A stretch of DNA of 64,000 bases. Origin: Dicaeum eximium (Eukaryota; Chordata; Aves; Passeriformes; Dicaeidae). The notes under the pieces were generated by a model, which saw nothing but the letters and a program-made list of their open reading frames with translations, was not told the origin of the DNA and made no database searches. Shown piece after piece: positions 1 to 11,800 of the stretch. The stretch is from positions 301,703 to 365,702 of the forward strand of contig VWZP01006690.1 of the NCBI GenBank assembly GCA_013396995.1. The letters run 5' to 3'. Both the position numbers and the translations under genes were made by a program. The first letter of the stretch is position 1, and every line of letters starts with the position of its first letter.

Positions 1-240
1 TTGCCCTGTATTTGAGCACAAAACTTAATTAATTAAGTTTATTGACACTGTGTTTTAACTGTAAGATTGCAGTTTCTCTTTCAAAATGATAATGAAATGT
101 CAGTTTTTGTGTCCAAGTTCACCTGCTGCAGTAGGATGGTGTCTGTAGGAAGGGTGAGGCTGTGCCTGTCCCATCGGGGCTCATGCCCCCACAGCCCTCG
201 CTGCGTTTCTGAGCTCCAGCAGCCACTGTGGCTGGGCTTT

Positions 241-274
241 GGAGCATCACTCTCTTTGGAGCATCACTCTCTTT
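241..274. repeat. 17-bp tandem duplication
   Basis: GGAGCATCACTCTCTTT is present twice, head to tail (241-257 and 258-274), identically. A small local duplication with no evident function. Confidence 0.9.
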
Positions 275-3200
275 GGTGTTGCTCCAGGAGCTGATGGAGA
301 TGGAGACTGCAGCCAACCCATGATTTGTCTCTGTATTTCTCTACCCCTTGCTGATAGGCAGCATGCTGAGAGGAGCCACCCTTTAAAACCCCTCCTTGGA
401 GTGGGTGTTCCATCCCCGGGCTTGTCTCCGGGAAGTGACTCCCGTAGCTTCCAGTTCCCAGACTGTTCAGTGAGCTCAATGTTGCCAACTACTTTGTTTG
501 TGTTCAGGCCTGACGTATGCTGATCCTTGGAAGAAAGGAGAGACTGAGCATTCCAAGGGTCTGACCACTGGACTGGGCTAATTTTTAGCCTACGGAGGAA
601 GTTTGCTGTAGGCTTGTGTAGGCATAGGTAGGGTCTGCTGCATTCTGAAAGCACAGTCCTTGGCCTTCTTCAGGAGAGGGGAAGGGGCATTGCCAAGTCA
701 GTCTCAGACTATGACTTCTCCCATTCTCTCAGGTCATTAATGCCCACTGCTCAGATAGAAGGAATATTTAGACCTGTAACAGCTCGCAAAGTGCTTCTTG
801 GCCTCAGTGTCAGCAATCACTGTTCCACTGCACAGATCTCCAAGTTTTTCCAGGCACTGACAGGGAGACTAAAAAGCTTAATGCAATGGCCTGCCTTGGC
901 AGCTCTTGGTTAACCTGCTGGATCTCACATTTTTAAGGATTTTTTTAGTGTTTTCTGATAAATTGAAGAAAAAGGTAAGAAAACCAAAACAAACCCAGCA
1001 TTTTACATTTCGAGTATTCTCCCCACTAAAGATTCTGGTATATTACAAACTGCTAGAGTTTTAAATTTTACTGAGTTTTATAAATAGAGAAACTGAGTGC
1101 TCATGTTCACACCATGATTCTGTAAATCCTGGAGCTGGTATTGCTAATATCTGATGAGTGTTAATTCAATGTTGTACTGGGTACAGTGACCCAGGTTCCT
1201 TGTAGGTGTGAGGGAGTGAGCAGTGTTAACATCAGCCAGTTGACTTGGCCAGAGCTTGAATGCATTGTCATTCTTGAACTGTTTTTTTTCCAGCAGATTG
1301 CCAAAATAAAAACTGATTTACTACTGAAGCGTCATCCAGATTTCAGAGCTTGTGCCAAATAAAATACCAGTTCTGGTGTCTCAAGTAGCAGGGAAGTATA
1401 AGATTATAAGATTTTTCCAAGGAAATACATTTTGTCTTTTGAAGATAAGATGTTTAAAAATAAAAGGAGTGTTTGTCTTCAGCAGTTAAGAAGATAGCAA
1501 CCACCTACAATCTGTGAGAACACTTACATAAGGCTCATACATTGTACAGGAGTTCTGGTTTGCCAGTGCTGGAACACTGTTCCTATGTACTTGTCAGGGA
1601 AATGTGAACTGAAGCCTCCTAGCAGTGCTGGTGCAGATTCTATTTTGATAATGTATTCTAAAGGCTAAGGAGGAAAATAATTTTTTCTAGTTTTCACTTT
1701 ACTACTCTTAAACATTTTGATGAATTCTATGTTAAAAAAAACCCCAAAAACCAGCTACCTGTAATCATTTAGGAGTATTGGAACAATTGAGTAATTTTAT
1801 TTTTAATTTTTGGAAACAAATTGATCTTATGCTTTCCAACAGTTCATAAGCAGAAATGGTTTTCATACCTAGCAGAGTGATGGCTCACACAACTGTAACT
1901 TCAGGTGTCTTAGTTTCAAGGAAGAGAGTGGAAACCTCTTGAGTGACAACTGATTTTTGTCAGGTCAGCCTGGTATAAAAGGTGCTTTCTTGGATTATGT
2001 TAAGTAGAATATTGAAACTTTATAGAATGGATTTTTTAAAATTGTATTTTTCCTGTACATGTTTTTACTGTTGAGTTTCAGTTATGTTATTAATATACTT
2101 TGTGTATAGGTCTGCTTCAGTTCAGGGGTTACACAGATAATGGTTACCATCTGTAAATGCAGATGGCAAATCTGAAATTATTCTTCAGGATTGAGGAGGC
2201 TTCAAACAAATGAGAAAGGGGAGGCAAATTGTTATCTTTAATATAAAATATGAGAGTATCATGGGCTTTACATTCTAAATCCGAGGTTTTTCAGTTTTGC
2301 GCATGGTTGCTGGATAAAGTGTTTATTTTACAGGGTTTGGTTTTAAACAAGGTGAATAAATGTTTTCTATTGCTCATTTTCCAGTTTGAATTGTTGATGT
2401 ACAAACAGTTGGTTATACTAGAAACTTCAGAATGAAATGGCTTTTGAAGACTGAAAATAGATAGGAGACATTCTGCATATCTTTAGTTGAGTTTCATGTG
2501 AAGTAAATGCTGCTGGTTGTAGCCTGCATCTGATGCTAAAGCAGTTGTATTTATCTGGAGCACTTAAAATGAGTGTGCTAGGAAATGGTAATGGTTTATT
2601 ATCATACATTCAGCAGTGTAAAAAGATGCCTACAGAGATGTTTACAGATGTCTTTTATCCCAATTTGTTTATTTTTTGTTTGTTTGGAAAGATATTTATA
2701 GAAGTTATTTTTAAGTTCCAAATTAGTTTTTTCAATCGATAAGGAAAACCCTATGCCAAAGACAAATTAATAATTTCATGGATGCCAGGTTCAGGAGTGG
2801 TCTTCAGAAAGTTGAACAGCTGAATGAATTCCTTATTAGATTCTAATAGAGCAAGAGATAAGAATCAAATTAATTGTTTCTATTTTATTATTGCAAGTCT
2901 TCAATTTGTCATCATTATAATATTTTTTAGAAGCTCTTTAGCTGATTCAGTAAGGAGCTGTAAGAATTCTAGTGTATCTATGCCAGATGTTCATGATGTA
3001 GGCCACTGACTTTTTTTCCCCCTACAAAAAAAGCCCTGGAAATGCTGGGTGGGGATGTGTGTTTTCCTTTTTGGGGAAGGTTAAGAGAATTTGTTGTTCT
3101 TAGCTCAGAAATATTTCTGTAGTCTGATACAGCAGCAGTTCATAAGTAATAACAAAAAGAAATGAGATCAAAATGTGATTTGAGATATGAGTGAAGAATT

Positions 3201-3647
3201 TGAGGAATTTAGACTTTCTAGGAATTCTAGAGTGTCTTTTGTTCAAGGATTATGAAGCAGCATAGCAATAGGGTTGTCCTAGTGTTAAAGGATCATTTGA
3301 GAATATAGGTTTGTTCTCAAATAGGTACAGGGTTTTTAGCAGCCTATCTAAAAGATTTAGGAAAAGGGAAGTGCAGTATCTGGGACTTTACTGTGAATTG
3401 GAAAGTTTAAAATTAGGGTTAGAGTTCTGCACTGGAAAGCTTTGGATTTAGAGGCTTCCTAATGTTGACATTCATGTAGTGTATGAGAACAGGGTCCTGA
3501 GGGTCATGGTCAGCTGTAAAAGAAATTCTGTGTGAAGCAGGTGGGCAAAGCATTCATACTGAGGTCACCCCGAGGTGGTGAAATCACCTGCTTTGGAGAT
3601 TTTCAGAAGCTGACAAGGCAAATTCCTGAGAGCTGGTAATCCCATGG

Positions 3648-3702
3648 GACAGGGGCATGGACTCGATGACCTCCAGAAGGTCCCTTCCAACCCGATCTGT
3701 TA
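3648..3702 (+). mobile_element. CR1 LINE 3'-end fragment (forward)
   Basis: The core GGACTCGATGACCTCCAGAA and the following GGTCCCTTCCAACCC match the conserved 3' end of avian CR1 retroposons. The short 5'-truncated fragment is typical. The tail microsatellite is degraded. Confidence 0.75.
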
Positions 3703-5439
3703 ATGTTCAAACCACAGATCAAGCTCATTTTGTGTGGCAAGTCAAAATTGGTTTGAGTTTACTGCTGTGCTGCAATCAACATCATTTAATTGCATGCTGT
3801 GTTCTCAGTTGGATCTGGACAATAAACCCACATTTCTGTACATTCCTGAAACAAAAATTAAGAGATGGACATGATACCAATTCCACAGTGCATTGTAGAA
3901 GTGGTGAAAGTCAAGCTGGTTTCATTCAAAGCATGATGTTTACTTATCTGTCATGGGGAAAAAAACTGGTCAAAGCTAACCTGCAGCATAACAAATGCTA
4001 AACTTTAGTACAAGAAGGTGTTTTTATTAATTTAATCTGGTTTGAGAGCATGAATACAGCTCACGTGGCTTAATCTCTTTGAAAAATGACTCCAAGGCAA
4101 CTCATAACTAGTAAATTGTGGATAAAATGCTGTGAATATGAACAGATAAGCAGCTAAATTTTCACTTAAATTCTGCTCTGAAGAGAACTGCTCGGTTAAT
4201 AATGTACTTAATTTGTATGGGTGAGTGGGAGTTTGAGGAGAGTGTAATGTCAGGAAATCGAGTGAGAGCTGAGTAAATTATGCTTCTAAAAGCTAAGAAC
4301 AAAGAAAAAAAATCTTGCATAACACTAAGTTAATGTGTCTTCATTTAATGTGAAAGCACCAGTTGGTAACTAGGGAAGATAATGAAAAATATGCACTTAA
4401 CCATGATAATTGTTCTGTTTAGGTGTATATCAAGCAGTCCTTGCTTATATTTCTTATTTTTCAATTCTCACTTTCAGAACATGATTCTCTACCGTTTTGC
4501 AGTGTGGGCCATTCTTTGGAGGTCATGATAATTTTTGTCATCTTGGTTTTTAAAATATGTTAACACTTGAAATACTTTGGTATTGATCATTGAAACATAT
4601 TGCATTTCCAAAATTCTGAATACGCACCCCAACACATGTGGTGTTTATATTCAGAATATTTGAAGTTTAAGGCTGAGTATGGCAAGCAGTTGTATTTCTT
4701 AAGAAAAATAATTAAAAATTAACAAAAAACCTCTCAATAATAAGACATTTCTTCATTTATATGGATCTTTATGAGTTGTTAATATTTCATATCATTTAAG
4801 TTTCCAAGAATCCAGGGATAGGACTTCATTGATGTCCATATTGATTTATTGAGATTTTAATGACTTGATAGTTCTGTGAGGTATAAAAAGCATGTACCAG
4901 TAATTCATACTTCTGTTTCTCCTTACTGTAGATTAAGTACTACACTGATGATAGAAAGGAAGGATATAGTAAATTGGGACTCTTACTCAACTATTCAATA
5001 AGTAGCTAGTGTGCAGTAAAATTAATTGTAAAATATTTATGGCCAAAAGTCTTCCTTGCTGGAGATACTGAGGATTAACTGGTTCTAATATAGTCCTTTG
5101 GTGGTGTGAAGTCCTGTATGAATACTGACGTTGATTTGGGATCTGAAGGAGAGTTGTGCAGAGCTTCAAAACGTTAAAAGCCATTTGTATGTTAGCACAA
5201 TATATGAATTCAGCATTCTCTAATAGAAGCTATTGAAAAAAAGGGATGTTGTGCTGATACGTGGGTGGGGACACAGGGTGGGGCACGGGAGCTTCTGGAC
5301 ATCCATCGTGGGGTCTGACAATGGGTGATGTTTCTGTCAGTGTGAGCGGAGAAACTGTCCTGCTTCTCTCTTAAATTGCCTCTGAATCCATTCCCTGACT
5401 ATATTTTTGCCAACTCGTAATATTTGTGGGAGATCAGTG

Positions 5440-5860
5440 GGTACGCTGAATCTTGCGTGCGAAGGAAGCGCCCAAAGCCCAGGAGCGAAGGCAGAGCAGT
5501 GTGTGAAGCGTTTGTCGGCGTTGCCGGAGCATGGAGTGACCGGAGCCGTGTTGTTTCCGCAGAGCGCCGAGGCGTGCCCAGGATGGAGCCCGCGGGGCCG
5601 GCGGACGCCGAGGACGAGCCCGGGCCCCCGGCACGGCTGGCGCCCAGCCCGCACAGCGAGGCCGTGGCGCACGAGCTGCGGGGGCTGTCGCTGCAGCCCA
5701 GCCCCTGCCTGCCGCCCCTCACCGAGCGCAAGAATGGTGAGTGAGTGAGGGAGTGATCGACGGAGTGCCCGGGGGCGCGGGGCCACGGGGAGGGACCGGG
5801 CCGTGACGGCCGGGGACTCTCCCTGCTCGCTCTCCCCACGTCCAGGTCCTGCGGGGTGGT
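5440..5860 (+). promoter_or_regulatory. MRTFB: CpG-rich segment around exon 1a, probable promoter region
   Basis: This segment is much richer in G+C and CpG than the AT-rich flanks and spans exon 1a. It looks like a vertebrate CpG-island promoter. A reasonable acceptor (pyrimidine-rich run ending ccgcag at 5557-5562) lies 20 bp before the ATG, so exon 1a could instead be a second exon spliced to an untranslated exon lying upstream. No TATA box was recognised, and the transcription start cannot be placed from sequence alone. Confidence 0.55.
5583..5736 (+). CDS. MRTFB: MRTFB alternative first coding exon 1a
   Basis: Encodes 51 codons plus one base, from MEPAGPADAEDE through SPHSEAVAHEL to the ERKN end. 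A human MRTFB isoform I recall has the same pattern (acidic start, then SPQSEAVAHE, then NERKN). The ATG has A at -3 and G at +4, a strong context. The exon ends in phase 1 at a strong donor (G|gtgagt at 5737), and joining it to the base pair TG at 30096 restores the Val codon and the VLQLRLQQRR sequence. This exon gives the longer N terminus, without the SSKKQQQG peptide of exon 1b. Whether the exon begins at 5563 by splicing or at a transcription start is open. Confidence 0.88.
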
Positions 5861-8800
5861 GGGAAGTCGGTCCCGGGAGCTTCACCCGGAACCTGGAATG
5901 GCACTCTGGAACCCAGAATGGAGTTGGGGAGGTTTTTATACATATACAGCTGGTGTATACTACAAGTGTTGATGAAATGTTTTTGAGACTTGTATTATTA
6001 TCCGATAAAAAGGGATAATTTTCAATAATTTTTGTTTCTGCATAAATAATACATAATTCATGTTTTGCATTCTATCCCACAAAGTTTAATTCAATATTAG
6101 TATACTTCTGGAAAATCTGTTTTTTCTTAATTTCCTGTAAAACCAAAATGGGTTAAGTGGGTATCTGTGTCCTGTCAAACCTCCAGAGCAGCCAAGCTAT
6201 TGCTCATCTATAAGTTCAGATTTAGTAAGTTTGGTTAATTTGGTTAGAAACAATTTTTTGTAGCAATTATGAAAGTCAGAAGAAAGTTTGTAAAAGTGAA
6301 CTTTGAACTTGATGGGTTAAAATTAAAAGTAGTTTTAATAATTTAATATTTTTCATTTTTACCAAAAATTGGATATTTGCAAGAGTATTTTAGCATGTCA
6401 CTACTTTATAAAGTCTGTAAGCATAAGAGATTGCAGTTCACAGAAATACAGCGGCACTTAAAAAGTTCTGAAGTGTTTAAGGGTATTTTTTTGGTAGGAT
6501 ATTTTTATGAAGGAAGCATTATGCTTACTGTGAGCTTTGGTAGTGATCCTTTAAACCTTTTGTTTACTTGAATGAGTCTTTTGGCATTAGTTCAGTAGGA
6601 GGCTGAACTGTTCTAGTGTTGTTCTGCAGTGTTGTTAAGCTGACTTGCACAAGTTAGCACAGACACTGTTTCCAGCTTTTCCAATGTCACTGCAAGGGTA
6701 GGAGGCTTCTGCTCTGGTTTGGTTTTGTTTACCGTGGAGGTAATCACAGCATGCCTGGGTGAGCCAGCAGTCACTGGAGCTGTTACTACCTTCTCCTTTT
6801 TCATATTTTCCTCCTCTCCCCTGCCCTCTGCCCCAGAGATCCCAGTCACAGAGCAAAGCAGGAGTAAGAGTTTGGGTGGGCCGAGCTCGGTGGGTTTGCT
6901 GCACATTCTCATGGTTAGCTTAAGCTCCAGTGGAATTATTGTCCCTTGAGTTTACAAAGGAACATTTATATGCTGTGCCAACTCTGTTGAAGAGGTTTTA
7001 ACTTCCAGCAGAGGATCAATAACAAAACAGTTGGAGTGCATTAGGAGCTTAAGATTTTCTAGTAACTTACTACATGCAGGTATTTACTCCCTGAACAAAG
7101 ACAAATGGATAATTTTGGGAGGTGGGTGTTGTATGTCGGTCTCCTGGACTGTCACAATTGTAAGGTTCTCCTATTTCATTTGACCTGTTTTCAAGTTCAT
7201 GGCTGTGGGCAATATTGTATTGCTAATGACACTAATTTAAGGTTCTTGTTAGTCTGCATCTTTCTGGATAATTAGGCAGTACACAGAGTGCATTGATCAT
7301 GTAAGCATGTGCCCTGTATATTGCAGGGGTTTATCATGCCTCTTCTTGTGAGCCCAACTCTTGCTCCACTTGCTAAAAAGCAGCAAAAGTTCCTATTTCA
7401 TTCATATTTCTTCACACTTGTCACCCCCTGAGCGCTGACAGAGATATGTCTGTGATTGTGGCAGTCTCATGGCAGCCATGGATGTGCAGTCCCTCTCAGG
7501 AGCAGTGAGCCTGCCCGTGTACATGGAGCTTGGCAAACAGGCTCTGCGTTTGCAGCCCTGCCTGGAGGATGCCAGCTTGGGTCCCGTATGTGCTTTTTAG
7601 GCAAGGTGTTGTGGCCTTAGGAAGGACAGCTTGGGGGAAAAGTGACATGGATGAGGAAGCAGGAGGGAGGAGACTGATGCCTGGGCGTTGAGTTGGGCTG
7701 CAGTGGAGGAAGGCTGACAGGAGTAGCAGCAGCGTGGCACGGCCCAAGTACCAGTCAGAACAATGTGCTGCCCACACGCTGTACCACAGTTTCACCAGCT
7801 TCTGTCTGAGAACCAGGAGGTGGCAAGGGAGGGAAGGATAGGCTGTCTGCTGCTGACAGCAGGAGGGGAATGATGCTGCCTGCAGCTTTCCAACCTGCTG
7901 TTTCAGAGCCAAATGATGGGAAGGGATTGCACATGTAGATACCATCAAAAAAAGGAAGCAGTGCCTGACCAGAGCTTTTTGTGTGCTGAATTAATACTTT
8001 CCCAGAACTGGTGAGCATGCCACTTTGGCTGGGAGAGGGAGTTGTGAAGGGTTGGGTGTGAGGAGCCATGCAATCATTATTTCAAGGTACATGTAAAATA
8101 GAAAGCTCCTAGCTTGTGTTTTACAGCAGCCTCTCTTGGCTCTGCAGTGGCTTCCTTGGCTATCTCATTGTGCCAAACTTCTTGTGACCATGGCTACTAG
8201 TTCCTGAAAAAGAGACAAGTAAGTTGCTCTTGTGCAGTTGTCATCCACAGGTGGGAGCCTGGTTATATTCTTGTAAAATGGGTGGACAAGTGGCTGGCAC
8301 CTGTCTGGGCCACTGACTGCCCTTCAGCTCTGCATTTTGGCCATAAATCCTGTCAGAAGGCGAGTGCACGTTCCCTGCCCTTCATGTGGTGTGGAGAAGC
8401 AGTTCTGTTCCAGGCAGGGGGTTGTGAGGTGTCTGCTCCTCCAAACTCACAGCCAGCGTAGGAATGGGATTGCTTCTCCTTCTCTGAGGTTGTACATCAG
8501 GAACTGGAGGAGGGTAGAGAAGGTGGTGCTGTGCCTCCCAGGCTGGCAGCAACTGTTCTCCAGCAGAATTGGGCTAATTGAGAGAAGAACCAAGAGTCTT
8601 GGATTCTGCAGGAAAAAAAGCCTTGGGACAGTGAACATGTTAAAGTAAAAGCAAATCTGGTAAAAATCTCAGTTAGGAGTAGGCAGCCCAAAGAAAGCTG
8701 TGTAAGAACAGGGACACTCAGGAGCAGAGACCCTGAGGCACTGAAGGTCAGGTGAGAATTGCAGCTTCCTGTGGGGCTGGAGAGCTTGTGGAGTACTGTG

Positions 8801-11800
8801 GGGAATTCAGGGGAAGATGGAACACACACACACATACACACAGAAAACCCAACACAAACCCAAACAAAAACAAATACTCCAAATGGTGTATATTGAGTCC
8901 TCCTAAGGGACCAGTCGAGTCAGCTGGGAGACACAGTTCTTAAAATAACTGAATGAAATCCACATCCCACTTAACCTAATGGTATTACTTAAATAAATTT
9001 GATGATCCAAGGGATTTTTTCTGGCATCTAAGAGTTGTGGTATATTAGTTTGCCTGTTATCTCTTATCTTCCACTCCCTCAGTATGTAGCACTGGTAACG
9101 TGCATTCTTGGCATGGTTTTATGGCTTCTGAACAAATTCCCAATCCTCTGTGCAATTAATAGATTTGAGCTGCAAATTTGATATTAGAGAGTCAGGTGAG
9201 ATTTGGGACATTTTCTTGCATATGTGTATGAGAGATTTTTCTTCACTCCTCTAAGATCAGGGATTAGGTGTGTTTTTTCCTCTTGTAATGATATATAGGT
9301 AGGTCACTGTGCTTAGAATTTATTTTCTTGAGAGAGTTGGGAGAGACAGTGTAGAAAAGATGGCTGATGGAAAGACTAGAGAACAACAAATGGAAAACTT
9401 AGTTCTGATAAAAGTAATATCTTGGCAGGGAATAAAATTGAAAATGAAATTGCAAAAATGATCTTAAATTCAGCAGTTTCATAATCACTAAGCTGAGAGC
9501 AGTGAGATCTGGAAAACAGTGTGCAGATATTCTGTGAGCACCAACAATAACATCAGCAAACCAAACATAAAAATCCCCCACAAACCAGACCTCAAGGGAA
9601 GTATATCCTGAAAGATCTATCTAGATAAAGAAGTGCACAATTTCTGTAAGTTTACAGTAGAAATGTGTGTGTGTATTTATAGTGTAGTTATAAATAATGT
9701 GTGTGTGTGTACAGTGGTGGCGCAGAGAGGCTGTGGAATCTCCACCCATGGAAATACTAAAAATCAGACTGGGCACTGTCCTAGGCAAGCCTGTTCCAGC
9801 TGACCTGCTCCAGCAGGACTTGGGCCAGGGGATCTCAAGAGGCTGCTGCCAGCCTCAGTGATTCTGGGGTTTGTCTGTCCATTAAGGTTTTAATAGCCCA
9901 TGGGACATCCAACGCAAATATTCTATTAAATAATCTTTGCTAAGAACACACAGCATATTGTAATTAATATATATTTGTCTCTATGCTTTGGTTTTTTTGG
10001 TAGTGCTCTGGTTTTTGGGGGAGTTTGTTTTTGGGGTTTTGTTTGGTTTTTTAACATGTCAGTAGAAAAAGCAAATGTCCCTTGGTCTCTCTATAAACAT
10101 TTGAATGTCATCCTATCTGTTGCAAGAGGAGAGCGCAAACTGGGTAGGTACTGATTTCCCAGTAAGTCTGTCTTTGTCATTGGTACTGCCAGTTCCCACA
10201 ATCCTAGCATTCCCAGGCCATCACTCAGTGTCTACAAGGAACAATTTTCAAATATTAAAGCATGTGAAAAGACATACAAGCCAAAACTCAGAGATCTCTA
10301 GGGACTGTGACCTCTTAAATGGAATATATTCTGACATTTTCACAGGCTACATGAAAGAATTCCAGCAGAGTCATTCCATTTGGTAAACTTCTAAACAAAC
10401 ATTCCATCATTTTAGTTTGATTTATAGATATTATTTTTTTTAATTATCTGCTTATTGTGAAGAGATTAACACAGGAGACATGACCTGTGACTGACTCAAT
10501 TCAAGGCATCTGGTATATATGAAATCCTGTTTGAGGGCCTGGCATTTGAGTGATTACAGGAGATACAGAAAGCATGTTTTCCTTTAAAGAGCTCACTTGA
10601 TCAAACTGTCTTATTCTGACCTTTTTTCTTGAAATTCCTTGTGCATAGCTAAATGCATAGCTAGAAAAGAATGTTGAGTTAATTTAAAATTCCATTGTAT
10701 AATTGTTTTAAGTTGTTAGAACTATGCCCTAACTGCAAATGTTGTTGTTGAAGTGTCAGTTTGTGACAGAGCCACTACAAGAAGGTAACTTGGAGCAAAC
10801 AGAACTGATAATTGGTGTGCAGCACTTATTATAGGCAACTTCTGCAAATCAGAGGTAGCACAGTGGATGACTGAATATTGTCCTCTTCAGGATATATATA
10901 TGCAGTTAAATGTAGATCTGTATAGTTAAACATATACAAAAATGCATATTTTATGTACTTTATATACACATTTTAAAAATATTTATTTAGATGTATATAT
11001 GGGCAAGACCAAATGGAAGGTAGTTTTCATGTAAGCTGTGAACATGCCAACATATGTCCTCCCTTAAAAGGAATTTGAGTGGGTTTTAGTGGGAGAAGTA
11101 GAACATGCAGACTTAAAAATTTGACATCACTCTAAGTGTTTGGTATTTTTCTGCCTGAGGTAGATGGTGACCATTATTTGTGTTGTTTGGGTCTTTGTTG
11201 CCAAAATGGTGGAGAATACAGGCAGAACAGAACTCCCCCAAAACAATTCCCCTTAATTAATGATTTGAAATAATGTTCTTAATGTTTATAGAAGTAATAG
11301 AATAAATTATAATAGGGGTTATGTAAACTGATACTTTAGTTTGTGTAGTCAGAGCGCTATTTTCCTGTGTGAAGAAATTATTACACCATGATCAAGAACT
11401 AGATGATCCTAACACAATATAAAGCACCAAGATATTCATCAAGGTGTATGTAAAGCCAAGGTGAAATAGGTATTTGAGTAATTAGGCTTTTTTCCCACTT
11501 GAAAATGTTATTGTGGTAGGGAAAGAGTTTAAACACCCGAGGGCGTTTGGTTTGGTTTTGTTTTTCTTTTTGATGGGATTGCAAAGGAATGAGTTCCATA
11601 TGATGTGAAGAGTTGGAATGTACTGTTAAAGCAATTGTTGCTTGGTTACTTGGTGTTTAATAAGGTTGTGCAGCAGCTGCCAGTCAGTGATGTCACTCAG
11701 CAGATCACTGATGCTTCACCCACATATGGGGTCTGTTGTGAGGGCAGACAGGCAGGCACTGGGAGGTACCACGGAGCTGCATTGCTTCCTCCTCTACTTG

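Larger units (their letters stand above)
1..5439. other. Upstream noncoding region, no gene seen
   Basis: AT-rich sequence with one CR1 fragment and one 17-bp duplication. Open frames here are short (135 codons or fewer) and show no recognisable domains. It is either MRTFB 5' flank or, if an untranslated first exon lies outside the window, MRTFB intron. A perfect 20-bp palindrome lies at 21-40. Confidence 0.6.

Noticed and set aside
5337..5885. 182-codon open frame on the - strand over exon 1a
   Set aside because: Antisense shadow of a CpG-rich exon; composition-driven Arg/Pro/Gly residues and no recognisable domain.
6613..6912. Region open on both strands, considered as an extra exon or degraded retroelement
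   Set aside because: Neither strand resembles a known protein, and no splice signal compatible with MRTFB phase 1 was seen.
7496..7948. 150-codon - strand open frame
   Set aside because: No known domain and no credible splice or promoter context; chance open frame in an intron.
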